A stretch of DNA of 64,000 nt from Planctomyces sp. SH-PL62 (GCF_001610895.1 NZ_CP011273.1:2418001-2482000), one strand, 5' to 3'; shown: positions 8,604 through 18,872, counted from the first letter of the stretch. Program-made: numbers and translations. The notes: generated from the sequence alone by a model not told the origin.

Positions 8604-9290
8604 TCAGTCGGCGACGCCCGCCTCGACCGTCTCCGGGTCGGCCGACTTCTTGAACTTGGCGCGGGCGATCTCGAAGATCGCCGGCAGCACCGAGATGACG
8701 ATGATCGCCAGCATCAGGACCTTGAAGTTCTCCTGGACGATCTCGCGGCCGGCGAAGACCCACCCGCCGACCAGGAACATCACCACCCAGAGGATGGCGC
8801 CGGTCACGTTGTAGAGCGCGAACTTGCCGTAGCTCATCCGACCGATCCCGGCCACGAACGGGGCGAAGGTGCGGACGATCGGCATGAACCGGGCGAGGAT
8901 GATCGTGATCGCCCCGTACTTCTCATAGAAGGCGTGCGCCTGCAGCAGATGCCTGCGGTTGAGCAGCCGGGAGTCCTCCCGCGAGAAGACCTTGGGGCCG
9001 ATGTAGGAGCCGATCGCGTAGTTCACCGCGTCGCCCAGGATGGCCGCGACGATCAGCAGGATCGTCAGCGGGAGGAGCTGCACCGGCGCTTCCGGGTGGG
9101 CGGCCACGGCCCCCGCCGCGAACAGCAGCGAATCGCCCGGCAAGAACGGCGTGACGACCAGCCCGGTCTCGGCGAAGATGATCGCGAAGAGGATCACGTA
9201 GAGCCAGGGCCCGACGATCTGCGCCAGTTGGTTGAGCGACTCCGGGCTGAAATGGATCACGAAATCGACCAGCTGTCTGACAAGCTCCAT
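8604..9290 (-). CDS. DedA-family membrane protein
   Basis: 228 residues with several hydrophobic segments. Family signatures are FAETGLVVTPFLPGDSLLF in the first half and RFMPIVRTFAPFVAGIGRMS in the second. DedA proteins are inner-membrane lipid-transporter-like proteins linked to undecaprenyl-phosphate or phospholipid recycling and envelope homeostasis. Start M at 9290 is favoured by GGAG six bases upstream; frames opening at 9332 add a non-family leader. A hairpin GACGCCGA/TCGGCGTC (8542-8578) lies between this gene and the convergent antitoxin gene. Confidence 0.9.
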   Translation of the reverse strand: MELVRQLVDFVIHFSPESLNQLAQIVGPWLYVILFAIIFAETGLVVTPFLPGDSLLFAAGAVAAHPEAPVQLLPLTILLIVAAILGDAVNYAIGSYIGPKVFSREDSRLLNRRHLLQAHAFYEKYGAITIILARFMPIVRTFAPFVAGIGRMSYGKFALYNVTGAILWVVMFLVGGWVFAGREIVQENFKVLMLAIIVISVLPAIFEIARAKFKKSADPETVEAGVAD

Positions 9291-9365
9291 CATCGACTCC
9301 AAAAGGGGGCGGGCGTTCCAAATGCGTTGCATTGCGACGCGATGCGCCTCGGCGACGATCCCTCG

Positions 9366-9815
9366 TCACGGCGCGGGCGGTCGGGGCTGGTTCGACTCGT
9401 CGCGCGAGCGGACCGGGAGTCGGACGTTGCGGATCCCCGCCGAGTCGCAGACCGACAACACGTCGGCGAGGTCCTGATAGGTCAGCGAGGCCCCGCCGCG
9501 GATCATCACGCCCTGGTTGGCGTACCGTGCGCGGGCCTGGCGGAGCAGGGTGGACAGGCCGTCCAGGTCGTGAACCGCCTCCCCGACGCCGACCTTGCCC
9601 GGCTCGATCACGGTGAGCACCAGATCGTCGGGCGCGGCGGTCAGGGGGGCGGCGTCGGCCACCTCGGGGACCTTCACCGCGAATTCGCTCTCGTCCCAAT
9701 CATACAGGCGGGTGGCCGCCATGAAGAACACCAATAAACACAGGATGACGTCCACCATGGGCGTCATGTTGATGAAAGGCGCTTCGTCCTGGGCCTGAAG
9801 GCGGCTGGAGAGCAT
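9366..9815 (-). CDS. ExbD/TolR-family biopolymer transport protein
   Basis: 149 residues: a short cytoplasmic N-terminus, one transmembrane helix with the conserved proton-pathway aspartate (NMTPMVDVILCLLVFFM), then a periplasmic domain. It forms the proton-driven motor with the ExbB-like protein encoded just upstream (48-base gap), energising a TonB- or Tol-like partner. No tonB or tolA is in the window, so the partner is unknown. Confidence 0.88.
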   Translation of the reverse strand: MLSSRLQAQDEAPFINMTPMVDVILCLLVFFMAATRLYDWDESEFAVKVPEVADAAPLTAAPDDLVLTVIEPGKVGVGEAVHDLDGLSTLLRQARARYANQGVMIRGGASLTYQDLADVLSVCDSAGIRNVRLPVRSRDESNQPRPPAP

Positions 9816-9863
9816 CGGGGGCCTCGGGACTCGGGAGGATTCGCGACGGGAAGGCGGATCGGC

Positions 9864-10751
9864 TCAGACGACCCGCGTCTCCGGGACCCGGGGGGCGTCG
9901 TTGGGGAGGCCGGGGAGGATGCGACGGTCGACGCCCGAGGGCCGGACCGAATCGCCGGCGACCAGGTCGACGACCTCGCGCGCGTGCTCGTCGATCTCCC
10001 GGGTCAGCACGTCCAGGCGGTTGAGCAGGTAGTAATATGCGGAGACGGCCAGGATGGCGATCGCCAGGCCGAAGGCCGTGGCGATCAAGGCCAGGCTGAT
10101 CCCCTGCGCCAGCATCTCGCCCCGCGCCGGGCCGGCCCGGCCGCCGAGGGCGTCGAACGACTGGATGATGCCGACGACCGTCCCCAGCAGCCCGAGCAAC
10201 GGGCCGAGCGTCGCCATCCCGCTGAGGACCCGGAGGTTCCGCTTCAGTTCGAGGATCTCGCCGGCCGAGTCGAAGGCGACCGTCTGGCGGATCTCCACAC
10301 CCGGTCGGCCCCAGGCCCGGACGGCGTGTCCGAACACCCGCGCCGCCACGCTGTCGTGGGCCTTGCACAGCTCCAGCGCCCGGTCGCGGTCGAGCTTCCC
10401 CGCCGCCAGCCGCTCCAGGAAGCGGTCCACGAATTCGGGAGGGGCGACCCGCTTGCGCCTCAGGGCCAGCCAACGCTCCAGCGCGACCCCCATCGTCAGG
10501 ATCGAGCAGGCGGCCAGCGGCCAGAGCATCGGGTTGGCCGTCAAGAGCAGCCGGCGCATCGCGTTGCGGTCCACCCCCGGCTTGGCCTCGGTCGCGGGCG
10601 TCGGGGTCGCGGCCGGCGTCTCCGCCTTCGGCTCGACGGCCGGGGCGACGGGTGGGGGCGCCGAGCCGTCCTGGGCGGGGGCGGCGGCCGTCGCGAGCAG
10701 CAAGGCCGACGCCGCGAGCAGTCGGAGGGACGTGAAACGAACGCGAGGCAT
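9864..10751 (-). CDS. ExbB/TolQ/MotA-family proton channel protein
   Basis: 295 residues. A signal-peptide-like leader (MPRVRFTSLRLLAASALLLA) and an Ala/Pro-rich periplasmic stretch precede the family core. The core has the first helix near WPLAACSILTMGVALE, then GMATLGPLLGLLGTVVGII and SLALIATAFGLAIAILAV, typical MotA/TolQ/ExbB channel helices. The extended exported N-terminus is common in planctomycete versions. ATG at 10751 was chosen because it starts the signal peptide; an ATG at 10781 is possible. It is followed directly by the ExbD gene and is divergent from the DUF1501 gene. Confidence 0.88.
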   Translation of the reverse strand: MPRVRFTSLRLLAASALLLATAAAPAQDGSAPPPVAPAVEPKAETPAATPTPATEAKPGVDRNAMRRLLLTANPMLWPLAACSILTMGVALERWLALRRKRVAPPEFVDRFLERLAAGKLDRDRALELCKAHDSVAARVFGHAVRAWGRPGVEIRQTVAFDSAGEILELKRNLRVLSGMATLGPLLGLLGTVVGIIQSFDALGGRAGPARGEMLAQGISLALIATAFGLAIAILAVSAYYYLLNRLDVLTREIDEHAREVVDLVAGDSVRPSGVDRRILPGLPNDAPRVPETRVV

Positions 10752-10958
10752 CGTGGAGGCTCCCTCCGAAGACAGGCTCATCCGAGGCCGACCAATCGTG
10801 GATTCTAACGGTCCCGCCGACCCTGTCAATCGAGCCGGCCGCGCCGAAACCCGCCGCACGACTCGGGTTTGCATGGGATCGAGCCGCCCGAGCGGGTATC
10901 CTGGTGGCGATTGGGAATTCGAAACGGAGACGACGCCGGGATTCGGAGGACGCGACTC

Positions 10959-12419
10959 ATGAGCGGACTGGACCCCCTCCAGCCGAGTCACAGCCACGCC
11001 CACGCCTTCGGCGACCTTCGCGCCCGAGAGCGCGAGGGCCTGGTGATCGCCAGCCGCCGCAGCATGCTCAAGGCGAGCCTCGCCGGCCTGGCGGGGCTGT
11101 CGATGCCCGACCTGCTGAGGCTCCGAGCCTCGGCCGACGCGACGAAGCCGCCGGGTGGCAAGTCCGTCATCCTGCTGTGGATGGCCGGCGGCCCCAGCCA
11201 GATCGACACCTGGGACCCCAAGCCCAATCGTCCGCTGGAGAACCGCGGGCCGTTCGGCGTGATCCCGACCAGGCTGCCGGGCGTGTTCGTCTGCGAGCAC
11301 CTCCCCAAGCAGGCGGCCATGCTCGACAAGTTCACGATCATCCGATCGGTCGATCCCCGCCACAGCAACCACGAGCCCAACAAGGTCTTCCAGACCGCCA
11401 ACCTCGACGCCGAGCCTCGCGTCAGCCCGAGCAAGGACCTGTACCCGGCCATCGGCTCGATCGTCGCCAAGCATCATGGAGCCAACCAGCCGGGCATCCC
11501 GCCGTACATCGCCTTCCAGACCTCGCGGACCCACATCGCCCACGCCGGCTACCTGGGCAAGCAGTTCGACCCGTTCATCGCCAACCAGGCGTGCAAGCTG
11601 CCGGTCTACGACAACGTCGGCAAGGACCTGGGACGCACCTCGCCGGCTGGCTTCTTCAAGCTCCCCGGCGGGATGACCCACGAGCGGCTCATGAATCGCC
11701 AGACGCTGCTCGACGACCTCGACGCCCTGCGCCGCACGCTCGACCACTCGCCCGACGTCGCCGCCATGGACCGCTACGGCCGAGAGGCCGTCGACCTCCT
11801 CGTCGGCCGTCGCGCGCAGGAGGCGTTCGACCTGGAGCAAGAGCCCGAATCGGTCCGCGACCGCTACGGCAAGCACCTGTGGTGTCAGCAGGCCCTCCTG
11901 GCCCGCCGGCTGGTCGAGGCCGGCGCGGCGTTCATCACGCTCGACCTGAGCTATCACACGGCGTCCGGCACCTGGGACAACCACGGCGACAACATCCCCC
12001 CGTACGGCGGCATCAGCAAGGGCCTCCAGCCGCTCCTCCCGCTCTTCGACCACCTGATCACCACGCTGGTCTCCGACCTCGACGAGCGCGGGCTGCTGGA
12101 CGACGTGATGGTGATCGCCATGGGCGAGTTCGGCCGCACGCCGAGGATGGGGACGCAGGGGAGCACCGACGGCCGCGACCACTGGAGCAACGTGATGTCG
12201 ATGTGCCTCGCCGGCGGCGGCCTCAAGCACGGCCAGGTCATCGGCTCCACCGAGGCCGACGGCGGTCACATCAAGGACCATCCCGTCACCCCCAGCGACC
12301 TCGCCGCCACCATCTACCGGCACATGGGCGTCCCGCTCGACGCCTTCTACTACGACGCCAACCAGCGCCCCCACTTCATCGTCGGCGAGACCGGCCGGCC
12401 GATCCCCGAGCTGTTCTGA
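10959..12419 (+). CDS. DUF1501 domain-containing exported protein
   Basis: 486 residues. A Tat-like leader (SRRSMLKASLAGLAGLSMPDLLRLRA) precedes the DUF1501 core: ILLWMAGGPSQIDTWDPKP, GVFVCEHLPKQA, SVDPRHSNHE, GEFGRTPRM and the C-terminal HWSNVMSMCLAGGGLKHGQ. This alkaline-phosphatase-superfamily-like family is greatly expanded in planctomycetes, usually paired with DUF1549/DUF1553 proteins, and has no settled biochemical role. GGAGGA is eight bases before the ATG. The esterase gene follows 20 bases later and is probably co-transcribed. Confidence 0.92.
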   Translation: MSGLDPLQPSHSHAHAFGDLRAREREGLVIASRRSMLKASLAGLAGLSMPDLLRLRASADATKPPGGKSVILLWMAGGPSQIDTWDPKPNRPLENRGPFGVIPTRLPGVFVCEHLPKQAAMLDKFTIIRSVDPRHSNHEPNKVFQTANLDAEPRVSPSKDLYPAIGSIVAKHHGANQPGIPPYIAFQTSRTHIAHAGYLGKQFDPFIANQACKLPVYDNVGKDLGRTSPAGFFKLPGGMTHERLMNRQTLLDDLDALRRTLDHSPDVAAMDRYGREAVDLLVGRRAQEAFDLEQEPESVRDRYGKHLWCQQALLARRLVEAGAAFITLDLSYHTASGTWDNHGDNIPPYGGISKGLQPLLPLFDHLITTLVSDLDERGLLDDVMVIAMGEFGRTPRMGTQGSTDGRDHWSNVMSMCLAGGGLKHGQVIGSTEADGGHIKDHPVTPSDLAATIYRHMGVPLDAFYYDANQRPHFIVGETGRPIPELF

Positions 12420-12439
12420 CCCGCGACGGAGACGCCCCC

Positions 12440-13291
12440 ATGCCCTCGACGCTCCTGCTCCTCGTCCTCTCGGCCGCCGCGTGGGCCGACGACGTCGTCG
12501 TCCGCAAGGACATCCCCTACCTCGGCCCCGACCGCGCCGAGAAGCTCGACCTGTACCTCCCCGCGGCCGACCCGAAAGACGGCGAGGAGCGGCCGGGGAT
12601 CGTCATCATCCACGGCGGCGGCTGGACCGGCGGCGACAAGGGGGCGAGGCGCGAGATCGAGATCGGCACGACGCTCGCCCAGCACGGCTACGTCTGCGTC
12701 AGCATCGACTACGCGCTCGCGAAGAAGGGGAGCCCCACCTGGCCGGGCAACCTGAAGGACTGCAAACGCGCCGTGCAATGGCTCCGCAAACACGCCGAGG
12801 AATACCACGTCGACGCCGATCGGATCGGCGCCATCGGCGGCTCGGCTGGGGGTCACCTGACGGCGATGCTCGCCCTGACCGGCCCCGACGACGGCTTCGA
12901 GCCCGAGGAAGACCCCGACGTCTCCACCCGCATCCAGGCCGCCGCGCCGATGTACGCCCACATGGCCGCCGGCTTCGACGGCGACCACGCCATGTTCCCC
13001 GCCCGGATGAGCGAGTCCCCCGACCTCTACCGGCTCGCCGCCCCCATCGCCCACGTCACGAAGGACGACCCGCCGATCCTCCTCCTCCACGGCACGGCCG
13101 ACACGACCACGCCCCTCTTCCACTCGGAACGACTCGCCGCGAAGCTCCAGGAAGTCGGCGTGCCCCACCAGCTCGTCATCGTCGAGGGCGCCCCCCACAG
13201 CTTCGCCCTCCGCCCCCGCCAACGCGACCTGCGCGCCCTGGTGATCGGGTTCTTCGACGAACATCTGAAGCCGGCCAAGGACCGCGAGTGA
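12440..13291 (+). CDS. Secreted alpha/beta hydrolase (esterase/lipase family)
   Basis: 283 residues with a short signal peptide (MPSTLLLLVLSAAAWA). The oxyanion-hole motif is HGGGW, the nucleophile elbow IGGSAGGHL, the acid GTADTTTP, and the histidine APHSF, so a complete catalytic triad is present. This resembles the BD-FAE/acetyl-xylan-esterase-like group common in planctomycete polysaccharide metabolism. It starts 20 bases after the DUF1501 gene. The natural ester is not evident. Confidence 0.88.
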   Translation: MPSTLLLLVLSAAAWADDVVVRKDIPYLGPDRAEKLDLYLPAADPKDGEERPGIVIIHGGGWTGGDKGARREIEIGTTLAQHGYVCVSIDYALAKKGSPTWPGNLKDCKRAVQWLRKHAEEYHVDADRIGAIGGSAGGHLTAMLALTGPDDGFEPEEDPDVSTRIQAAAPMYAHMAAGFDGDHAMFPARMSESPDLYRLAAPIAHVTKDDPPILLLHGTADTTTPLFHSERLAAKLQEVGVPHQLVIVEGAPHSFALRPRQRDLRALVIGFFDEHLKPAKDRE

Positions 13292-13316
13292 TACCAAATC
13301 GCCTCGTTCACCGACC

Positions 13317-13399
13317 CTCGGGTGCCACGGGTTCGTCCCCGAACCTGTTCATCCGAAGCTTTGCGGCACGGGTTCGGGGACGAACCCGTGGCACCCGAG
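13317..13399. repeat. Long perfect inverted repeat (REP-like hairpin)
   Basis: Two perfectly complementary 29-base arms (13317-13345 and 13371-13399) flank a 25-base centre. Each arm contains its own smaller hairpin, GGTTCG-TCCC-CGAACC. It lies 25 bases after the esterase stop and 100 bases before the convergent PEP-CTERM gene. The arms could fold as a strong bidirectional RNA hairpin, but there is no T-run. The nested palindrome is characteristic of REP/MITE-type dispersed elements. Confidence 0.85.
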
Positions 13400-13499
13400 A
13401 CCGCTCCGCAAAGGCGAGTCATCGAAGCCATGACGTATGACCCGGCGGTGCCGCCTGATCCCGGGCGGCGCCGCTTTCGGTCCGAAGCTCACGCCTCGA

Positions 13500-14240
13500 T
13501 CATCGGCCGGCCGGCCCCCCCGCGCGACGGCCGAGCCCGACGACGGCCGGCAGCGCGATCGCGAGCAGCCAACCCGCCGAAGGTTCCGGGACGGACGCCC
13601 CACCGACGACGCCCGCGACCCCCATCGAGTAGTTGTTCCCGAAGGCCGCGAAGTTGTGGCTGAGGAAAGCGGAGTTGAACAGCCCGTCGTCGCCGGTCCC
13701 GGGAGGCGTCCCAACGGCGTTATCCCCCAACGTGGCGGAATTGTAGGCCAGATACACGCCCCCGAAATCGCCCGCCGGGTCACGCTCGACGAGCGGGGAA
13801 ACCGACAGCCAGTAGGTGCCGGGATCGAGGTAGATGCTCAACCCCGCGACCTCGATCGTGTATTCGAGGTAGCCGGTGACGCCCCCCGTCCGACCGGTCG
13901 CAACCTGGGTTGCAGCCGAGGTCCCGCTGGCGACGATCGTCCCGCCGTTTCCCGGCGAGACGCCCGTGCGGATCGACCAGCTCGCCTCGGTGACCCCGGT
14001 GACCTTGATCTGATTGTTGGACCAGATCCGCTCGATGGTCCAGCCGGCCGAATCCGTGACGATGAAATCGTCATAGGTGTTCAACGACCCGATGTTGGGC
14101 GCCACCTCATTCACCGTCGCCCCGCCGATGTCCGGATTGTCCCCGTTGTACCAGAGGACGTTCCCCGCATCAGCCCGCCCCGCCAGCGCGCACAGGAGCG
14201 ACGCCGCCATCAGCGGCTTGATCGCGATTCGCAAAGACAT
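13500..14240 (-). CDS. PEP-CTERM sorting domain protein
   Basis: 246 residues: signal peptide (MSLRIAIKPLMAASLLCALAGRADA), a beta-rich exported middle domain of unknown function (residues about 27-215), then the C-terminal sorting tripartite VPEPSAGWLLAIALPAVVGLGRRAG (PEP motif, hydrophobic helix, basic tail). It should be processed by exosortase/XrtX-type machinery and displayed or released with exopolysaccharide. No exosortase gene is in the window. The start MSLRIA fits the signal peptide; a start 24 bases earlier is less likely. Confidence 0.85.
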   Translation of the reverse strand: MSLRIAIKPLMAASLLCALAGRADAGNVLWYNGDNPDIGGATVNEVAPNIGSLNTYDDFIVTDSAGWTIERIWSNNQIKVTGVTEASWSIRTGVSPGNGGTIVASGTSAATQVATGRTGGVTGYLEYTIEVAGLSIYLDPGTYWLSVSPLVERDPAGDFGGVYLAYNSATLGDNAVGTPPGTGDDGLFNSAFLSHNFAAFGNNYSMGVAGVVGGASVPEPSAGWLLAIALPAVVGLGRRAGGPAGR

Positions 14241-14453
14241 ATTCAATCCCCATCTCCGGGCCACGGCGCCCGGGCCGACCGATTCAACTCATCTTGAGAT
14301 CACGCATCGGAAAATTCGCCGCGGCGATTTCAGCCGACGGTTCGAGCGAAAACAAGCGAGTCCCGAACCGATCGCGCGCTTTTTTCAAAGGAGCGTGGTT
14401 TTTTCGCGACATGAGCCGGTCGCCCGGGTCGAGGGGCGACCGGCTCGGCGGGG

Positions 14454-17104
14454 TCAATCCTCGATCAGCTCCAGGTCCGCCCAGGTCAGTGATTCGAGGA
14501 GGGGGCGGGTCTGTTCGGCGTCGGCGACGACGACGGCGACGAGGGCCTGGGGGTCGATCCTCCGGCGCGAGGCGTCGATGACGGAGGCCAGGTCGACGGC
14601 GGCGATCCGCTCGGGGAACGTCGCCAGGTGGTCGATCGGGAAGCCGTGGATGAAGACGTTGGCGTAGCGGTTCACCAGGGCCGAGGGGGTCTCGAAGTGG
14701 CGGGACTGGCCCTCGATCAGCGAGCGCCGGGCGTCGTCGATCTCGCTCTGGCGCGGCGGCTTGTCGCCGAGCAGGGCCTCGAGTTCGTGGCGGACGTCGT
14801 CCAGCGCCACGTCCAGCTTGTCGGCCTGGAGCGACGCGGCGACGGCGAACGGCCCCGCGCCGCGGCGGCCGTCGAAGCTGCTGCGGACGCCGTAGGTGAA
14901 CCCGCGCTCCTCGCGGAGCTTCTCGTTCAGCCGCGACGTGAACTGGCCGCCGAGGACCTGATTGAACAGCATCAGGCGGTCGTAGTCCGGGTCGTCGCGG
15001 GCGATCCCGACGTGGCCGAGCCGGACGACGGCCTGCGGGGCGTTGGGACGATTCAAGAGCAGGATCCGGGGCCGACTCCCTCGGGACGGCGGCGCGAAGG
15101 TCGGGGCGGGGGGGCGTCGCCCCGCCAGTCGCCGAGGCGGGCTTCCAGCATCGCCAGGATCGCGTCGGGCTCGACGTCGCCGGCCACGACCACGCCGGCC
15201 CGCGCGGGGCCGAGGTTGCGGCCGTGGAAGGCGACGGCCTCCTCACGCCCCAGCCCGGCGACGACCGACTCCACGCCGTCGAGCGGGTGCCGATAGGCGT
15301 GATCCTCAGGATAGAGGGCCTTCATCAGCGCCCGGTGGCAGCGGGCGTCGGCGCCGTCGCGCTCGGCGCGGAGGGCGGCGACGGTCTGCCCACGGAGGCG
15401 GTCCCACTCGTCGGCCGGGAACGTCGGCTCGCGGAGCACGTCGACGGCCAGGTCGAGCGTCCCGTCGAGCACCCCCTTCAAGCATCGGATGGAGACGAAC
15501 GCGCCGTCCCAGCCGCTGGAGGCCGACAGCGAGGCCCCCATCGACTCCACCCGCTCGGCGATCGCGGCGGCCGACCGCGACCGCGTCCCCTCGTCGAGCA
15601 TCCCGACGGCCAGTTGCGCCAGCCCCGGCCGGTCGACGGGCTGGAGCCCGGCCCCCCCCCGGATCGCCACGGTCATCGAAATCGTCGGCAGGTCGCGCTT
15701 GGGGAGGACCCAGACGGGGACGCCGTTGGAAAGCGCGAAGACCTCCGGGGTCGGCGCGCGGAACGAGGCCGGGGTCCGGGCCGCCGGGGGAGTCGCGCGG
15801 TCGAGATCGACGACGGCGCTCGGCTTGCGGCCGTGGATCGAGAGGCCCACGAACGGCCGACAGTCCAGGTACTCGACGGCCGCGGCGCGGAGGTCCTCGG
15901 GCGTCGCGCGGAGGAACCGCTCCAGGTCGGTCGTGATCAGGGACGGATCGCCCCGGTAGACGTTGTAGGCGTTGAGCCGGTCGGCCACGCCGCCGAAGCC
16001 CCCCGCGTGCTCCAGGGCGAACAGGAAGGCCGACGCCTTCATGGTCTTCACCCGCCCCAGCTCCTCCTCGGTCACGCCGTCGCGTGCGATCGCCTCGACC
16101 GCGTCGAGCAACGCCCGGCGGACGTCGGCCGTCGACCGCCCGGGGCGGAGGGTCGCCACCAGGCCGAACGTCCCCCCCAGCTCGCGGCCGGACTGGAACG
16201 CCGAAACGTCCTGCGCCCACTGACGCTCCAGCACCAGCTCCTTGTAGAGCCGGCTGGAACGCCCACGGCCCAGCACGTCCCCCAGCAGTCCCAGCGCGGC
16301 GTCGTCGTGGTCGAACTGGGGGACCGTGTGCCAGATCATGTAGGCGCGATCCAGCTCCACCCGCTCGCGCAGCTCCAGCTCGACGGGCTCGGCCAGGGCG
16401 ACCGGGGGCGTCCAGGGCCGAAGCGCCTTCGAGCCGCCGGGGATCGCTCCGAAGTAGCGCTCGGCCATCGCGAAGATCTCGTCCTCGGGCAGATCCCCCA
16501 CGACCGCCAGGCTGGCGTTGGCCGGGACGTAATAGCGCTGGAAGAACGCGGCGACGTCGTCGCGCGACGCCGAGTCGAGGTCCTCCATCACGCCGATCGT
16601 CATCCAGCTGTAAGGATGCTGGGGCGGATAGAGGGCCTCGGACAAAATCCGCCAGGCCTGCCCGTAGGGGCGGTTGGCGTAGTTCTGCCGGTACTCGTTC
16701 TTGACCACGTCGCGCTGGACGTTCAGCTTCTTGTCGTCGAGGGCCGGGATCAGCCAGCCCATCCGGTCGGACTCCATCGCGAACACCCGCTCGGCGTGGG
16801 CGGCGGGGATGTCCACGTAATAGTTGGTCCGGTCGGTGGAGGTCGAGCCGTTGATGCTCGCCCCCATCGGCTGCAGGTGCTTGAAGAAGTCGCCGGGATA
16901 GTTCTCGGAGCCCTCGAACATGATGTGCTCGAACAGGTGGGCGAAGCCGCGCTGGTTGCGCTCCTCGTCCTTCGAGCCGACGTGATACCAGAGGTTGACG
17001 GCGACGAGCGGGAGCCCCGGCCGCCGCCTGGCGATCACGTCCAGTCCATTGGCGAGCGTCTGCTTCCGATATTCGAACGGCGGGGGAGTCGGCGTCTCGC
17101 TCAT
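14454..17104 (-). pseudogene. Double-domain M16 (insulinase/pitrilysin) zinc peptidase, broken by one frameshift
   Basis: Reading from 17104, an 683-residue frame encodes a complete N-terminal M16 domain with the inverted zinc motif HLFEH (H56, E59, H60) and most of a second M16 domain. It stops at 15053. The rest of the second domain continues in another frame, beginning RILLLNRPNAPQAVVRLG and ending at 14454. The frames join without loss if one base is added in the seven-base C run (plus-strand G run 15108-15114), giving GDAPPAPTFAPPSRGSR across the join. The intact product would be about 880 residues, as in other tandem M16 proteins. Only the first domain has the zinc site. This may be a true pseudogene or a sequence error. 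Confidence 0.85.
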
Positions 17105-17668
17105 CGCGGAGGGGCTCGCATCGTTTGGGAAGGAAGCCAGGCTGGCCGAAGCTGAACCTGAAGCCGGTGAGGCGTCGGTCCCGCCGTCCGGCGCGGGGTC
17201 CGGGAGATCACGGGAGGCCCGCCTCGGTCCACCTTAGCGTTTTCCGCGACCCGCGGGCAGGCCAACGACATCTCGCCCGGCTCGCTTCGGCCGGTCACAA
17301 GTCGGGTAGGGGGTCAGTAATACCTTCTGCGAGCGACGCGGATGGTCGGTCCGGGCGGGGAGGACCGTCGCACGCCCTCGGGGGGGCGGGCTTGCCGACC
17401 ATGATCGCTTCCGACTAAGGTTGTCAGAGTGGGTCCGCCCGCCGAGCCCGGCCGAAAATCAGGGGAGCCCGCTGGGGGTCGGCCGGTCGAACGGTTACAA
17501 TTCAGCGTGGGCGAGGAATTGCCATCGCGGTGGGGTCGATTCACGCAAGCATCTCGGGGACGACGCCGGACCCGCGACGCTGTGGCCGTCGCCGGGAGGC
17601 GAACCGCTCCCGAGTCGGGGTTTCCGAGTTGGGCCGCCCGCCGAGACCTCCTTCCACAAGGTCGGACT
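17105..17668. other. Divergent intergenic region, 564 bases
   Basis: It lies between the M16 peptidase and PP2C genes, which diverge. Frames are open through parts of it but have no recognisable product or ribosome-binding site. A TACAAT hexamer near 17496 and TTGTCA at 17421 are not correctly spaced for a promoter. No repeat or RNA gene was recognised. Confidence 0.4.
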
Positions 17669-18823
17669 GTGAACTGGGACGACATCATCATCGACGCCTC
17701 GGCTTCCGACACCGGGATGCGTCGTCAGAACAACCAGGACAGCCACGCCTCGGTCCGCGCGACCAACCGCGAGACCTGGCGGCGGCGCGGGCACCTGTTC
17801 ATGGTCGCCGACGGCATGGGCGCGCACGCCGCCGGCGAACTGGCCAGCAAGATGGCCTGCGACCTGATCCCCCACAACTACATGAAGGCCAAGGCCGGCG
17901 CGGCGGACGAGGCCATCGCCAAGGCCTTCCGCGACGTCAGCGCCCAGATCCACGTCCGGGCCGCCGCCAACCGCGATTTTGAAGGCATGGGGACCACCTG
18001 CTCGTCGCTCCTGCTCCTGCCCGAAGGGGCGCTGGTCGCCCACGTCGGCGACTCGCGGGTGTACCGCGCCCGCGAGGGCCGCATCGACCAGCTCTCGTTC
18101 GACCACAGCCTGGTCTGGGAGCTCGTCCGCCGCAACCACCTGACGTCCGAGCAGGCGAACGTCTCGATCCCCAAGAACGTCATCACACGGAGCCTGGGCC
18201 CGGCCGAGGTCGACGTCGACGTGGAAGGCCCCCTGGCCGTCCGTCAGGGCGACGTCTACCTGCTTTGTTCCGACGGCCTCTCCGGGCCCGTGACCGACCC
18301 AGAGCTGGGCGCCTTCGCCGCCAACTTCCACCCCCGCGACGCTTGCCGGTACCTCGTCCACCTGGCCAACCTCCGCGGCGGACTCGACAACATCACGGTC
18401 CAGATCGTCCGGATCGGCCCGTGGGTCGACCCCGAATCCGGCGAGACCGACCAGCGGGACGCCCCCAAGAAATCGGCCGCCAACGGCGTCGCGAAGTCCT
18501 GGAAGGATCGGCTGGTGGAGCGCTTCACCGCCCCCAAGCCGATCCAGCCGCTGGCCCCCGAGGACGAGCACCGCTACCGCTCGGCCGAATGCGCCATCGA
18601 CGAACGCCTGGTCGACACGCTCTCCCAGCTCGTCGAGGACGTCCGCGAGACGGCCATCTCGCAGGCCTGGTCGGTCGACTGGACGCGGCTCTCCGACCAC
18701 CGCCGCAAGTTCGCCGAGGCCCAGGCCGCCGCCAACTCCTGGGTGATGCTCCGCGAGATCGGCGAGATGGCCTCGATGCTCGGCCAGGCCGGTCGGTTCC
18801 ATCGCAAGCACGCCGCCACCTGA
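17669..18823 (+). CDS. PP2C-family serine/threonine protein phosphatase
   Basis: 384 residues. The PPM/PP2C metal-binding motifs are in order: RRQNNQDSHA, MVADGMGAHAAGELAS, VAHVGDSRVYRA, LCSDGLSG and GGLDNITVQIV, so the Mn/Mg-dependent phosphatase should be active. A roughly 130-residue C-terminal helical extension of unknown role follows (after about residue 250), including RLVDTLSQLVEDVRETA. The GTG start at 17669 (MNWDDIIID) is preferred: AAGG lies six bases upstream and the coding bias starts here, although the frame is open further upstream. It probably reverses Ser/Thr kinase signalling; no kinase is adjacent. Confidence 0.9.
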   Translation: MNWDDIIIDASASDTGMRRQNNQDSHASVRATNRETWRRRGHLFMVADGMGAHAAGELASKMACDLIPHNYMKAKAGAADEAIAKAFRDVSAQIHVRAAANRDFEGMGTTCSSLLLLPEGALVAHVGDSRVYRAREGRIDQLSFDHSLVWELVRRNHLTSEQANVSIPKNVITRSLGPAEVDVDVEGPLAVRQGDVYLLCSDGLSGPVTDPELGAFAANFHPRDACRYLVHLANLRGGLDNITVQIVRIGPWVDPESGETDQRDAPKKSAANGVAKSWKDRLVERFTAPKPIQPLAPEDEHRYRSAECAIDERLVDTLSQLVEDVRETAISQAWSVDWTRLSDHRRKFAEAQAAANSWVMLREIGEMASMLGQAGRFHRKHAAT

Positions 18824-18872
18824 GCGGCCCGGACCGGCCCGGACCGGACCCTCGCAACCGACGGACCCCGCG

